From positions 2,480,001 to 2,544,000 of the forward strand of contig NZ_CP087134.1 in NCBI RefSeq assembly GCF_020911925.1: a stretch of DNA of 64,000 nucleotides. The letters are read 5' to 3'. The notes beneath the pieces are model-generated. The model saw only the letters and a list, made by a program, of their open reading frames with translations. It searched no databases and had not been told where the DNA came from. Within the stretch, counting starts at the first letter, position 1. Every line of letters begins with the position of its first letter. This DNA is from Flavobacterium cupriresistens (GTDB lineage: Bacteria; Bacteroidota; Bacteroidia; Flavobacteriales; Flavobacteriaceae). Below are positions 18,178-26,963 of this stretch, piece by piece. The position numbers and the translations under genes are program-made.

Positions 18178-18792
18178 CGTTAGTATGTTTATATTTTTGC
18201 TGAATTTATTTATGATTAGATGTTTTTATGTTATACTTCTTCACCAGAATGTTTCATGATTTCAATATACTAAATATTGATTTTTTAGAAAAAATCTAAT
18301 GATATTTTTTGAGCAATTCACTTTTTCGTAAACTTTTTTTTGACAGTATTAATTTTGGATTTTAAAATGAACTTTAAATAATAAGCGATCATATTAATAT
18401 TTCTCAATATGTTAATTCCTGTTATTTCTGTGAAGAAATATTTAAGAAAAATAGCTTAAGGGCAGATATAGTTTCGAACCTAAACTACACAGATATTGAA
18501 ATTGCTGAGTTTCTGTTTTTCTCAAATAGCTTTGCCACGATTCTGAAAAAAAACTAAAATTACATGTTGCGGTAATATTTAGGTTAATTCCTGATATTAA
18601 AATAGTGAATAATAAAGAAGGGGCAAAAAAATGTAAACCAATAAAGTAATTATAGTTATAAGCGACACTCAATATGAGTGTTATTTTTTAATTTTAAGAC
18701 AATTAGTATATTTTGATTATAATTTGTGTGATATTGGAATTCATATGAAAGTATAATATCCATTACCTCTATAAATTAAATAGAGCCATTTA
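18178..18792. other. Intergenic region, nothing recognised
   Basis: About 615 AT-rich bases between the histidine kinase and the disrupted AlbA-type gene. A 76-codon minus-strand frame at 18442-18672 has unusual composition and no coding signals, so I do not call it. The boundary of the mobile element may lie here or further left; I see no clear direct repeat or tRNA. Confidence 0.4.
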
Positions 18793-18996
18793 TTATTTCT
18801 CTTTGATTTTTTCTTTTAAAATAGCTGTTAAATGGTATCCACCAGTTTGAGCAGCTTCTCCTTTAAATTCTACCAAATTCGCATCTCGAAGCTGGCTTAT
18901 ATAACGCTCAATAGTCTTTTTATTTATTTTAGTTAGTACTTCATAATCAGGAATTCTTTTTCCTTCATTTTCTGCAATAGCATTTAATAGGATTAC

Positions 18997-19004
18997 TAAC
19001 TTTA
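18997..19004. repeat. Left copy of IS982 target-site duplication
   Basis: TAACTTTA directly precedes the IS end and is repeated exactly at 20003-20010 after the other end. Confidence 0.9.
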
Positions 19005-20002
19005 ACCCGTTGGGTGTAATTAAATTATTTGATTTTTAATATTATTAATTGGTCTATCAAAAATGAATTTATTGATATATTGAACCAATGTTAATGCTGT
19101 TATTTTTGCTAAAATTCTTGTTTTAAAACCTTCAAAAGTTTTAGCATAATTGTTTCTAATTCGGAACTGGTCGCATAATTGTGAAAATAATGTTTCAATT
19201 CTTTTTCTTGATTTTCTAAAGACATAAGGTTGTGGTTTATAATCTTTTTGATTAGCTCTTTTTGGCGTTTCTAATCTAATTTTTACTGTTTGAAATAAAT
19301 CTAATTGAATGCTTTGAGACAAGTAACCTCTATCGCCAAGAATCACACAATCAGACATTTGATGTTTTATATTTTTCAAAAAATGAACGTCGTGAACTTC
19401 TGCTTTAGTAATGTCTAATGAATGAAAAATTCCATTTACAGAACAAATCCCGTGCAATTTATATCCGTAAAACCAGTTGTTTTGAGAAGCACAAAACCCT
19501 TTTGAAGGAGCTGTTTCAAACTCATTTTTACAGATTTTAATTCTCCTATGACGGGCAAATTTGCAAATCTCCAAAGGCATACTATCCACGATAAAATAAT
19601 CTTCAAACTCTAAAAACCGTGAAGCTAATTTTGTTCTTACTTCTTCTAAGAATAAAAACAACTTCCTTCTTCTTTTGTTGAACTGACTTCTCTCAATTAA
19701 ATTGGAAATCTGTTTACAATTTATCTCTTTAAATAAGGAGTTTTCGCTATCGATAGACATGAATTCAGCCGTTAAACTTAGTGCAACTACCTCTAAATCA
19801 GACATTTTTTGTTTTCTGCCAACATCTGATTTATATTCTAATTCACAATTCAAAGAACTTATAACTTCTAAAACTCTAAAATAATTTTTCACTATATTTG
19901 ACATAGATATTGGCTGTTTTGCAACTTCAAGATACTGAATTTCAGTATCTTGACCAATATCTGATCAATTTATTTTACTTCAAATAATTACACCCAACGG
20001 GT
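19005..20002 (-). mobile_element. Complete IS982-family insertion sequence
   Basis: A 998-bp element with matching ends: ACCCGTTGGGTGTAATTA at the left and its complement at the right, where IS982-family ends typically start ACCC. It is flanked by the 8-bp direct repeat TAACTTTA and carries a single intact transposase gene. Because the flanks can be joined into one open frame by removing the element and one repeat, insertion was simple and probably recent. Confidence 0.95.
19020..19904 (-). CDS. IS982-family transposase
   Basis: A DDE transposase of 294 aa, a normal length for IS982. The catalytic triad is visible in 'FIVDSMPLEICKFARHRR' (first Asp), 'CVILGDRGYLSQ' (second Asp) and 'RKRIETLFSQLCDQFRIRN' (Glu). 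The gene fills nearly the whole IS and appears intact, so the element may still move. It is read in the same direction as the gene it interrupts. Confidence 0.95.
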   Translation of the reverse strand: MSNIVKNYFRVLEVISSLNCELEYKSDVGRKQKMSDLEVVALSLTAEFMSIDSENSLFKEINCKQISNLIERSQFNKRRRKLFLFLEEVRTKLASRFLEFEDYFIVDSMPLEICKFARHRRIKICKNEFETAPSKGFCASQNNWFYGYKLHGICSVNGIFHSLDITKAEVHDVHFLKNIKHQMSDCVILGDRGYLSQSIQLDLFQTVKIRLETPKRANQKDYKPQPYVFRKSRKRIETLFSQLCDQFRIRNNYAKTFEGFKTRILAKITALTLVQYINKFIFDRPINNIKNQII

Positions 20003-20010
20003 TAACTTTA
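20003..20010. repeat. Right copy of IS982 target-site duplication
   Basis: TAACTTTA, identical to 18997-19004. Confidence 0.9.
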
Positions 20011-20025
20011 GTTTTAAAGATTTAG

Positions 20026-20061
20026 TTGCTCCCTCAATTGCTCCCTCAATTGCTCCCTCAT
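20026..20061. repeat. Three tandem 12-bp repeats inside the AlbA-type gene
   Basis: TTGCTCCCTCAA (plus strand) is repeated three times, the last with one end base changed. On the coding strand it encodes the EGAI repeat of the linker between the ATPase-like part and the winged helix. The unit is a multiple of three, so copy-number change would alter linker length without breaking the frame. Confidence 0.85.
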
Positions 20062-21261
20062 GTTTTTTATTAGGATTACGAATAGTAGCATTATCTCCAT
20101 TAGAGTTAACATTACTAAAAAATGTAAGTTTAACATCATTTTCATTAGTTCTCCATACTGGTTCTCCAAGACCAGCTTCTTTACAGGCATCTAATATCTT
20201 CAAAGTACCTCTTCCAATCTTTTCCATAAAACCTCTGAGAAATATAATATGAGCAATATCCGGATTTACAGGCATGGATAAATGATTTTTTTTAAGTTCA
20301 GCTGCTTTTAGTGGAGATTTTCCGGAATTAGATATTTCTAAACGATCCTTATAAATTAGTATCGAAACCGATCCGGAAATAGAAAAGTAGTCCCTATGTA
20401 CTAATGCATTTATAATACCTTCCCGTAGTGCAGACATAGGGAATATATAATTGTCTTTACGCTTCCAGTCGTTATCACTAAATTTACTTGAAGTCGTTAA
20501 ATGCTTTTCCAAAAATTTCAGTATCGATCCAATGTTTTCAAAAATGTTACCTTCCAAAAGTTGATCATCAAGGAATTTGTCCCCAGTTTTACCTTGCTGC
20601 AAAAATGCAATTCTAACCCTTGATTGCGGAATAAACCTAGCTGGATTTTTTGCAAAAAGAATGACCGCTGCATTGGTAAAACTTCCGTTTTGATAAAGTC
20701 CAAAATGAGTTAAAAAAGCAATCGGCTCTTTTTTATATTCTTCTAGTTTGGTTTTATTTATTGTTTCTTTAATTGTTTTCTGTATTTCATCTACGTCCAA
20801 ATCTTCGAGATCAGTACCCATTGCCAACTGTCTTTCCCAATGCAGTTCCGTTGACTGTCGATTGTGGATTAGTTCTGAAATTTCGGTAGATGTAGCTTTG
20901 ATTGTTTGGTTACCTTTTCTATAATAAATTCCACCATTAAAAATATAAGGTTGTTTGGAACCAGTCCATACCTTAATTGATATAATCTTCTTATTCTGTA
21001 GAGGTTCAACTGATATCATAATAGGGGATTCCGGAATTATTTCTGTGTTCAAATACTCCGTTAATTCTGATTGTAATCTTTCTGCATTTTCAATCCCAAG
21101 AACTTCTTTTTTTTCTCCAATACCAATTAGTAACTGACCTCCCTCGTTATTTAAAAAGCTACCTATGGTTTTACCAATGGTTTCCTTATTGACAACTTGT
21201 AGAAATTCTAGTTGATCGCTTTTGCCTTGTCTAATTAAGCTCTCTATAAGTTCTTCGTTGT

Positions 21262-21795
21262 TCATTTTGTTCTATTTTGTAATGCTTTCTTCCTAAGTGA
21301 TATGTCGTGAAATTGTGTACTAATGAAAAGATGTATCTCACTTGTATTAAAAAAGGGCTGGCGCCAATCTTTCCGGGCTATATTATACATGTCTACAACT
21401 TTAACACTATCCAAAACAGAAGTTGATTTTATATCAAATCCATTTCTTTTTCCATCTTCTGCATGCATGAATTGATGCATTAACTTTCGGGTATATTCAA
21501 TATATTTATGGGTAACAAACCAGCGGGGTTTATCAAGTTCTACAGCCTTCTCAAATTCCTTATGGGTAATTCCGGAACCATATCTCGGAAATATAATTCC
21601 TAAAAATAAATCACAATTTTCTACAGCTTTAAGACAAGCTGCTTCCGGATTACTACCAATCGGAACATAGATATTACCTTCTTTGGACATGATTACCTCA
21701 TAACCAAAATTTTCTAATATATATTTGATCTGGTCAAGGTCAGATTCAGATCCGTAGACTGTTGACGATACCATTATTTTAAGTTTACTAACCAT
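21262..21795 (-). CDS. DUF4062-domain protein
   Basis: The N-terminal ~85 residues match DUF4062: 'LKIMVSSTVYGSESDLDQI', 'GYEVIMSKEG', 'CLKAVENCDLFLGIIFPRYG' and 'ITHKEFEKAVELDKPRWFVT'. This domain has a TIR-like or flavodoxin-like Rossmann pattern and is often found in putative signalling or defence proteins; its biochemical role is not settled. The C-terminal part is helical and not recognised. The stop overlaps the start of the AlbA-type gene (ATGA), so the two are one translationally coupled unit. Pairing of DUF4062 with an AlbA/Schlafen-type protein suggests a two-component defence or stress module, which is inference. Since the partner is split by an IS, the module may now be inactive. 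Confidence 0.8.
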   Translation of the reverse strand: MVSKLKIMVSSTVYGSESDLDQIKYILENFGYEVIMSKEGNIYVPIGSNPEAACLKAVENCDLFLGIIFPRYGSGITHKEFEKAVELDKPRWFVTHKYIEYTRKLMHQFMHAEDGKRNGFDIKSTSVLDSVKVVDMYNIARKDWRQPFFNTSEIHLFISTQFHDISLRKKALQNRTK

Positions 21796-21979
21796 CCGGG
21801 TAATTTTATTGTTTATTTCTTAGTTCTATCAAGAGAAAGAAAAGATCAATATCAACGAAATTTAAATCAAAACAAATGATTCATCTGCATTGTAAATATA
21901 ACAATTTAAGCTAATATTACTTACACAATCAATATCTGTGTGTAAGCCGTAATATATTTATTGTTTTCAATCGAGAGTA

Positions 21980-23968
21980 TCACTTCTTAATTACTAAATG
22001 ACTTAGTTCAATATCATTTAACAGTCTTTCCTTTTCTGCATAAATAATGTCCTTGATGTCCTTTTTTATCTGCAGATAATTCCGCTGTACCATTGCATTA
22101 TCAACTTTGCGAATAATGGGAATATCGACATACCCATCCTGTTCTTTTTTTAATGCTTCATGGTCATTTATTATTTCACAATGAAAGGTTTTAAGTTCTA
22201 TTTTACAATCAGGGTCATCCGCTACCATACCCACGAATTCACCAGAACTAAGTCCGGAAATTTTGGATGGAGGAACTGCCGATTCCAATTGTTTGGACCT
22301 GCTTATTGAAGTATCCCCGCTATTGATGGAAAGGCTTTCCCTGTCCTGCATAATTTTTCCAAAACGCTCTGACAATTGTTTGGCAGTATCACCTGTAACT
22401 TGTCCGCTTACTATGTTTCCAACAATATTCATAATCACATCCGCCTGTTCTCGTCCATAATCTTTACGCAGCTGGCTAAAATCTTGAATACCCAAACAAG
22501 TTGCTACTTTATTGCTCCGGGCTGTAGCAATTAAGCTGTCCATATTGTTGAGGTAAATAGTTGGAAATTCATCGAATATCAGACTGCTTTTATGTTTGTT
22601 TTTTTGGTTCACCTGCTTTACCAATCGGTTTACATAGAGAGATAATACGGCTCCATATATTTGTATTTTCTGCGGATTATTACCCATGCATACAATCTTA
22701 GGTTCATCCGGATTATTGATGTCCAACGTGAAATCGCTGCCGGATAAAACATAATATAATTGTGGAGAGGAAAGCCGTGCCATGGCAATTTTTGCAGAAG
22801 CAATTTGCCCCTCTAATTGGTCCATAACATTATTTAGGTAGGCATTCACAAAGGGATTAATGAGCACTTCGATTTCTTTTTCGGTTCTGAGCAGTGTAAA
22901 GAGACTATCATAATCTTCCTGCATGAGTTCAATTACATGGGGAAGCGTACAGAATTCGCCGTCTTTGTATTTTCGTAAATACCATATTATGGCGGAAAGA
23001 AAATTAATTGGTGATTCTACAAAAAAATCTCCTTGTCTTTTTATCCATTCCCGGTTGAGTCCGAGCAAAATAGTACGCGCTGATTCTGAAGCATCCGTAA
23101 TGTCACTCATGCCAGATGGCTCTAAAGGGTTACATCTGTTGGTTCGGGTCAGATCGTCAAAATTAATGACATAAAACTGAGGTAATTTAGGATAGAGGTG
23201 CTTGTATTTAAGCCAGGTATTATAGACAATTTTGGTCAGGTCATCAAACTTGAAATCATAGACGAACATGGTAAACTTTTTACGGATGTGCTGGGTAATG
23301 ACATGGCGTATGACGAAATAAGATTTCCCGGATCCCGGCGTACCAGAAACCAAGAGTCCCCGAAAAGGATTAATAATGTTTATCCAGCTGTCCCTTATTT
23401 TATCCTTTAAATGGTATCGGGCCGGCAGGTTAATAGAATACTCATTTTCCAGGAACCTTTCTTCCTGGGGGAAAGTTTCATTTTCAGTATTAAAAATATC
23501 CTTGCTGTTGAGCCTGTTTTTTATAATTCTGGATAATAATGTACCGCCGGAAAGCATCAGAAGAAAGCCACTGGAAGTAATAGTCATGTAGGCAATTGCA
23601 GCGAGCATTAATTCTATTTTCAGGTATATTGAAAGATAACTTATAAAGTAAATCAGAATGCCTGTAATTATATAAGCAAAAGCTGTTTTGTAATTCAGTT
23701 TTTCATCTTTTCGCCCTTTGGCTCCAATTAGTGAGATTATTAAAAATCCCAACGCAAAGAGTTTGGACTTATGAAAATTACTGAAAAGTCCTGTCTGGTA
23801 AATATTGCCCATAATCTTATCACTAAACCCGCTGACCAAATGCCAGGTCCGAAAGGCAGCATAGCAGTAATAATAAAAATGGATTACTAAAATAATGATG
23901 CTGATAAGTCTTGTCATATCCAAGATCTTTCTCAGTGCCTGTTCGTTTTCTCCTGTCTGCATAGCCAT
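21980..23968 (-). CDS. mobC: Conjugative coupling protein, MobC/TraG-VirD4 family
   Basis: A type IV coupling protein of 662 aa that brings the relaxase-DNA complex to the transfer channel. The N-terminal ~150 residues have several membrane helices ('LISIIILVIHFYYYCY', 'LFALGFLIISLIG', 'TAFAYIITGILIYFISYLSI'). The ATPase domain has Walker A 'GTPGSGKS' at 209-216, a Walker B-like segment 'KSSLIFDEFPTIYLNN', and 'SNKVATCLGIQDFSQLRKDYG' typical of the VirD4/TraG group. It begins 12 bases after the relaxase gene ends, completing the mobA-mobB-mobC operon. Downstream cargo genes continue on the same strand after a 185-base gap. Confidence 0.92.
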   Translation of the reverse strand: MAMQTGENEQALRKILDMTRLISIIILVIHFYYYCYAAFRTWHLVSGFSDKIMGNIYQTGLFSNFHKSKLFALGFLIISLIGAKGRKDEKLNYKTAFAYIITGILIYFISYLSIYLKIELMLAAIAYMTITSSGFLLMLSGGTLLSRIIKNRLNSKDIFNTENETFPQEERFLENEYSINLPARYHLKDKIRDSWINIINPFRGLLVSGTPGSGKSYFVIRHVITQHIRKKFTMFVYDFKFDDLTKIVYNTWLKYKHLYPKLPQFYVINFDDLTRTNRCNPLEPSGMSDITDASESARTILLGLNREWIKRQGDFFVESPINFLSAIIWYLRKYKDGEFCTLPHVIELMQEDYDSLFTLLRTEKEIEVLINPFVNAYLNNVMDQLEGQIASAKIAMARLSSPQLYYVLSGSDFTLDINNPDEPKIVCMGNNPQKIQIYGAVLSLYVNRLVKQVNQKNKHKSSLIFDEFPTIYLNNMDSLIATARSNKVATCLGIQDFSQLRKDYGREQADVIMNIVGNIVSGQVTGDTAKQLSERFGKIMQDRESLSINSGDTSISRSKQLESAVPPSKISGLSSGEFVGMVADDPDCKIELKTFHCEIINDHEALKKEQDGYVDIPIIRKVDNAMVQRNYLQIKKDIKDIIYAEKERLLNDIELSHLVIKK

Positions 23969-23979
23969 GATTTCAAATT

Positions 23980-25284
23980 TTATCGATTATTAGACTGTCC
24001 TTTTCTTTTTTTCTTTTTGTTTCTGAGTTCGTATGGAAGGTAAACAGCTGTTTGTTCAGACTGTGTGAGCATCTCTGCTAACTGCCCCATTACAGTGCTG
24101 GATCCTATGTATTTGTTATCCCTGAAGTCATCACCAAATAGTGCTGCAATGATTTCCGATTTTGATGCTTCAAATGTGATTTCATATGATTTTTCAATAA
24201 CTGAAATTGTCATTTTCTGTTCTGCCGGATTAATGGATGCACAGCGTTCCTGTATTGCTTTAGCACTGTATTGTTTGCCCAGTGTACTGCCATTAAAAAC
24301 ACATTTTGTGGTATGGTCAACGTAGGTAATTCCATAAATTAATCCTTCTGTGTTTTTTCTAAAAACAGTATTGATTCCCTCTTTTTCAAGTAGTAGAACT
24401 AGTTGATTGAGTGATATTTCAGTTCTTAAAAATGCCATATCAATGGCATTTTTTACCCTTCTTATATCGGAGACATCATTTGTTTTATTAAACGCAAATT
24501 TTTCTTCTAAAAATTTCAGTGTTGGCTTGTTGTGAAATAGACTGGCTTTTATGGGTACACCAATAGGTTTTCCATTTTCATCAAGTATTCTATACATCAA
24601 TCCTTTTGCTTTAAACATTTTTGAATCTTCATTGCCTCGGTCTGCTAAAACATTGTATTGTTTAAGCACAGCATTGAGTTCTGGAAAGCTGGCGTATTTA
24701 TACAATGAAAGAACCTGACCCAGTACATTTGTAATAGCCTTTTTCGATTCGCTTCGCCCGTATTGAATCTTTTGTGAGATGATTGGCTTAAGCGTAAAAT
24801 CAGGACTGTTTTTATTCCCCTGCGCCTTGACAAGCCCAAAGCGTTCTTCTATTTCTTTTCTTGCCGGTTCAGATCGGTTTTTGCCAATATTTTGCATGTC
24901 AATTCGTGTACCATCCCTTTGAACATTTATGGTGACCAGATGGATGTGCGGATGTCCGGAATCATGATGCTGATATACCAGATAGGGCTGCTGGCCAAAT
25001 CCGATTTTTTCCATATAAGTATCCGCGATAGCCATTAACTTTTCCTTGGAATGATTTTCTGAAGGATCAAAATTGATCGAAATATGTACACTGTTTCGCT
25101 TTACATTTTCATTTAGTTCCAGCTGTTTTAAAAAACGATTCAGTTTTACTGTGAGTCCCATTTTATCGGCATCAATCGGATAATTTCCGGCACCTATACA
25201 CTCTGCCTCATTTTCTTTTACTTTGTTTTCATTGTAATAGAAAACCTTATGGATAGCGTATCCTGTTTTTATGATCGCAACCAT
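23980..25284 (-). CDS. mobB: Relaxase, MobB (MOBP-type)
   Basis: The DNA-nicking enzyme that starts conjugative transfer at oriT. The metal-binding His motif is 'HHDSGHPHIHL' (residues 106-116, with H111, H113 and H115), the classic third relaxase motif. The N-terminal 'GYAIHKVFYYNENKV' and 'NSVHISINFDPSE' match Bacteroidota MobB relaxases; the nicking Tyr is probably among Tyr16/Tyr17 or nearby, but I cannot fix it. The C-terminal ~230 residues are less conserved. Its start overlaps the mobA gene by 16 bases, showing tight coupling. Confidence 0.92.
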   Translation of the reverse strand: MVAIIKTGYAIHKVFYYNENKVKENEAECIGAGNYPIDADKMGLTVKLNRFLKQLELNENVKRNSVHISINFDPSENHSKEKLMAIADTYMEKIGFGQQPYLVYQHHDSGHPHIHLVTINVQRDGTRIDMQNIGKNRSEPARKEIEERFGLVKAQGNKNSPDFTLKPIISQKIQYGRSESKKAITNVLGQVLSLYKYASFPELNAVLKQYNVLADRGNEDSKMFKAKGLMYRILDENGKPIGVPIKASLFHNKPTLKFLEEKFAFNKTNDVSDIRRVKNAIDMAFLRTEISLNQLVLLLEKEGINTVFRKNTEGLIYGITYVDHTTKCVFNGSTLGKQYSAKAIQERCASINPAEQKMTISVIEKSYEITFEASKSEIIAALFGDDFRDNKYIGSSTVMGQLAEMLTQSEQTAVYLPYELRNKKKKRKGQSNNR

Positions 25285-25664
25285 TTTTCGGAGATTTTCC
25301 GGATGTAATTTTTGATTTCATCCATCTTGTCAAAAAGGATTTTTTTATCCAGTTCAGCGCTTATAATCCATACTTTAAATTCGGGAATTTGATTTAGTGT
25401 ATGTAGTTTTTTTACTGCCTGATTGAAGTTGTTTCCAATGCCATTTAAGTGCTTGAATAACTGCATCATTTCATGGGTCATATCATCCAAAGACTGATTC
25501 CTGTAAATGGTGGTTATAGATTTCTCAAATAGGTGTCTGCGAATATAATCACTCAGCTTGCGGCAAGTACTAGCTTTCCATTTTTTCTCAATTTTCGAAT
25601 ACTCTTCGGGAGTAAAGCGTAACCCAACTATACGTGTTCTGTTTGAATTTTCTCTTTTCATCAT
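25269..25664 (-). CDS. mobA: MobA relaxosome accessory protein
   Basis: A 131-aa protein with an N-terminal ribbon-helix-helix-like start ('TRIVGLRFTPEEYSKIEKKW') and helical rest ('LFKHLNGIGNNFNQAVKKLH'), as in Bacteroidota MobA and MobC-type (Pfam) accessory proteins that bind oriT and help the relaxase. It opens the minus-strand mobilization operon. The upstream intergenic region has several hairpins that are candidates for its binding site. Confidence 0.85.
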   Translation of the reverse strand: MMKRENSNRTRIVGLRFTPEEYSKIEKKWKASTCRKLSDYIRRHLFEKSITTIYRNQSLDDMTHEMMQLFKHLNGIGNNFNQAVKKLHTLNQIPEFKVWIISAELDKKILFDKMDEIKNYIRKISEKWLRS

Positions 25665-26292
25665 CTCTCTTTTTCATTGTTATCAAACTTTATTTATCCT
25701 TTCAGTATCACTGCTCACGAGTCCCGAGTGTAGAGCAGCAAGAATGCTGTTGTTTAACAACAGGACATCTTGCCGATTGCAGAAACGTGGCAATCTTCCT
25801 GATACTTTAAACATTCTTAAGACATTCTAGCATTCCTAAGCTTTTTAAAATTCAAAATATCCAATTTTTACTTCTTTTGGACAATTTGAAATGTTAACTG
25901 TATTGCTTCTGGAACTCAATAGACTATTTAGACAGTCATTAAAATTTTAGTTTTTTTATAAAATCTATTTCATTTTTAGAACTCAAGGAAAGTGCACACT
26001 GCATATAATTTGAAACTACTGTAACGGGCTAGCTGAAATGGTAATTTATCCTCTCAATTTTAGATTTAAAAACGTGCTCCTTCAAACCAATAAACCAATT
26101 TTAAAACAACAAAATCCTGACTGTTTTAAGGAAGGTTTTTGATTGTTCCTTTTAACCTTTCCTGTTATTTCAGATACAAAATTAAGTAAGCGAAATGGAT
26201 TTTACCTATGATGGACATATTATGGCCATGACATTTTAAGACTAGCTATATACCTTTGTATAAATAAATTATTAATTAAAAACGTGAAGATT
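25665..26292. other. Region upstream of mobA, probable oriT and promoters
   Basis: About 630 bases without a gene between the divergently read mobA and the gene at 26293. The part nearest mobA carries the inverted repeats listed separately. The rest is AT-rich and shows no gene. Confidence 0.5.
25738..25795. promoter_or_regulatory. Inverted repeats, candidate oriT
   Basis: CTGTTGTT-T-AACAACAG (25747-25763) is a perfect 8-bp palindrome around one base, extended by the outer arms GCAAGA and TCTTGC (25738-25770) with a short mismatch. A second inverted repeat, GATTGC-9-GCAATC, follows at 25775-25795. Hairpins just upstream of mobA, where the relaxase acts in Bacteroidota elements, make this the best oriT candidate. 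The nick site cannot be read from the sequence alone. Confidence 0.5.
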
Positions 26293-26586
26293 ATGACAAC
26301 AAATGATGTGGCAAAGGTTTTTGATACTGTGCTTAGTATCCCTAGCATGAATGATGTAGTGAAGATTGATTTTAAAATTTCACGAAAAAATGTATTATTA
26401 TTACACCATGTTATCGAACGTGGGTTAACAGCTAAAGGAGATGATAAACCATCAATACTCTTAACAAGTGTTTCAGAAGAAAATCTACAGGATTTAAAAC
26501 TGTTTGGAGAGGAATGTCTTTTAAAAGCAGGGCTTATAGAACTTAGTGAAAAGCTCAACACATTAAATGAGACAGGTAAGTCATAA
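26293..26586 (+). CDS. Uncharacterised small protein
   Basis: A 97-aa acidic-basic helical protein ('TNDVAKVFDTVLSI', 'SRKNVLLLHHVIERGL', 'SEENLQDLKLFGEECLLKAG'), no membrane segment. I recognise no family, but small proteins like this divergent from mob genes occur in conjugative elements of Bacteroidota. I chose the ATG at 26293 over a GTG three codons earlier. A strong terminator follows, so it is a single-gene transcript. Confidence 0.6.
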   Translation: MTTNDVAKVFDTVLSIPSMNDVVKIDFKISRKNVLLLHHVIERGLTAKGDDKPSILLTSVSEENLQDLKLFGEECLLKAGLIELSEKLNTLNETGKS

Positions 26587-26614
26587 AAGATTTAAAAAAC
26601 AAGAAATTATAAGA

Positions 26615-26655
26615 GGTTCAAATAAACAATTAGTGTTTATTTGAACCCTTTTTTT
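26615..26655 (+). terminator. Rho-independent terminator
   Basis: Perfect 14-bp arms GGTTCAAATAAACA (26615-26628) and TGTTTATTTGAACC (26634-26647), 5-base loop, then a T run. Confidence 0.93.
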
Positions 26656-26837
26656 ATTATCCAATTTATTTTACCATTGTTTTTTTAAAACTTTAACTAA
26701 AATATCGGATTTTGACAAATTGATGTCGGATTTTGATAACGTACTATAAAACAAGCTGTTGTAATTTTGTTTTCGCCTCAACTCCAAACAATTGAATCAC
26801 AGTTAAAATGCTTTTCATTTTTTAGGATTTAAGGGAA

Positions 26838-26887
26838 TTTAAATTTTGCTGTTAAAATTTATCAGGTGAATAACAGCAAAATTTAAA
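26838..26887 (+). promoter_or_regulatory. Long inverted repeat in the leader of the MauE-like gene
   Basis: TTTAAATTTTGCTGTT (26838-26853) and AACAGCAAAATTTAAA (26872-26887) pair perfectly over 16 bp around an 18-base loop. There is no T run after it, so it is not a classical terminator. As DNA it could be an operator, as RNA a leader hairpin. Confidence 0.6.
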
Positions 26888-26913
26888 ACTAGAATAAAAA
26901 TTTCCATATGAAT

Positions 26914-26943
26914 GATACCGATTTAGTATTCACTAATGGTATC
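26914..26943 (+). promoter_or_regulatory. Second leader hairpin
   Basis: GATACC-gat-TTAGT-attc-ACTAA-t-GGTATC forms a two-part hairpin with 6 and 5 perfect pairs and a 4-base loop, ending 20 bases before the ATG at 26964, close enough to affect translation start. Confidence 0.55.
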
Positions 26944-26963
26944 AGCTTAAATCTATAGAAAAC

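Larger units (their letters stand above)
18793..21265 (-). pseudogene. AlbA/Schlafen-type DNA-binding (AlbA_2) protein, split by IS982
   Basis: The 5' part (21265-20003) encodes an N-terminal AlbA_2/Schlafen-like domain ('EFLQVVNKETIGKTIGSFLN', 'GGQLLIGIGEKKEVLG', 'ISIKVWTGSKQPYIFNGGIYYRKG') and a central ATP-binding-like region ('ALREGIINALVHRDYFSISG', 'GFMEKIGRGTLKILDAC'). Next comes a short 'EGAIEGAIEGAT' linker. The frame is then cut by the IS. Removing the IS and one 8-bp target copy rejoins it as 'KLKLVILLNAIAENEGKR', followed by a winged-helix ('TIERYISQLRDANLV') and a stop at 18793, giving 488 aa. The shortened protein would lose this winged helix. Start overlaps the DUF4062 gene by 4 bases. 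Members of this family bind nucleic acids and occur near defence genes. Confidence 0.85.
26656..26963. other. Leader region of the MauE-like gene
   Basis: About 310 bases without a gene. It holds two strong hairpins, listed separately, ahead of the ATG at 26964. The rest is AT-rich. Confidence 0.5.

Noticed and set aside
18442..18672. 76-codon minus-strand open frame
   Set aside because: No family resemblance, phenylalanine/serine-rich chance composition and no start context; probably non-coding.
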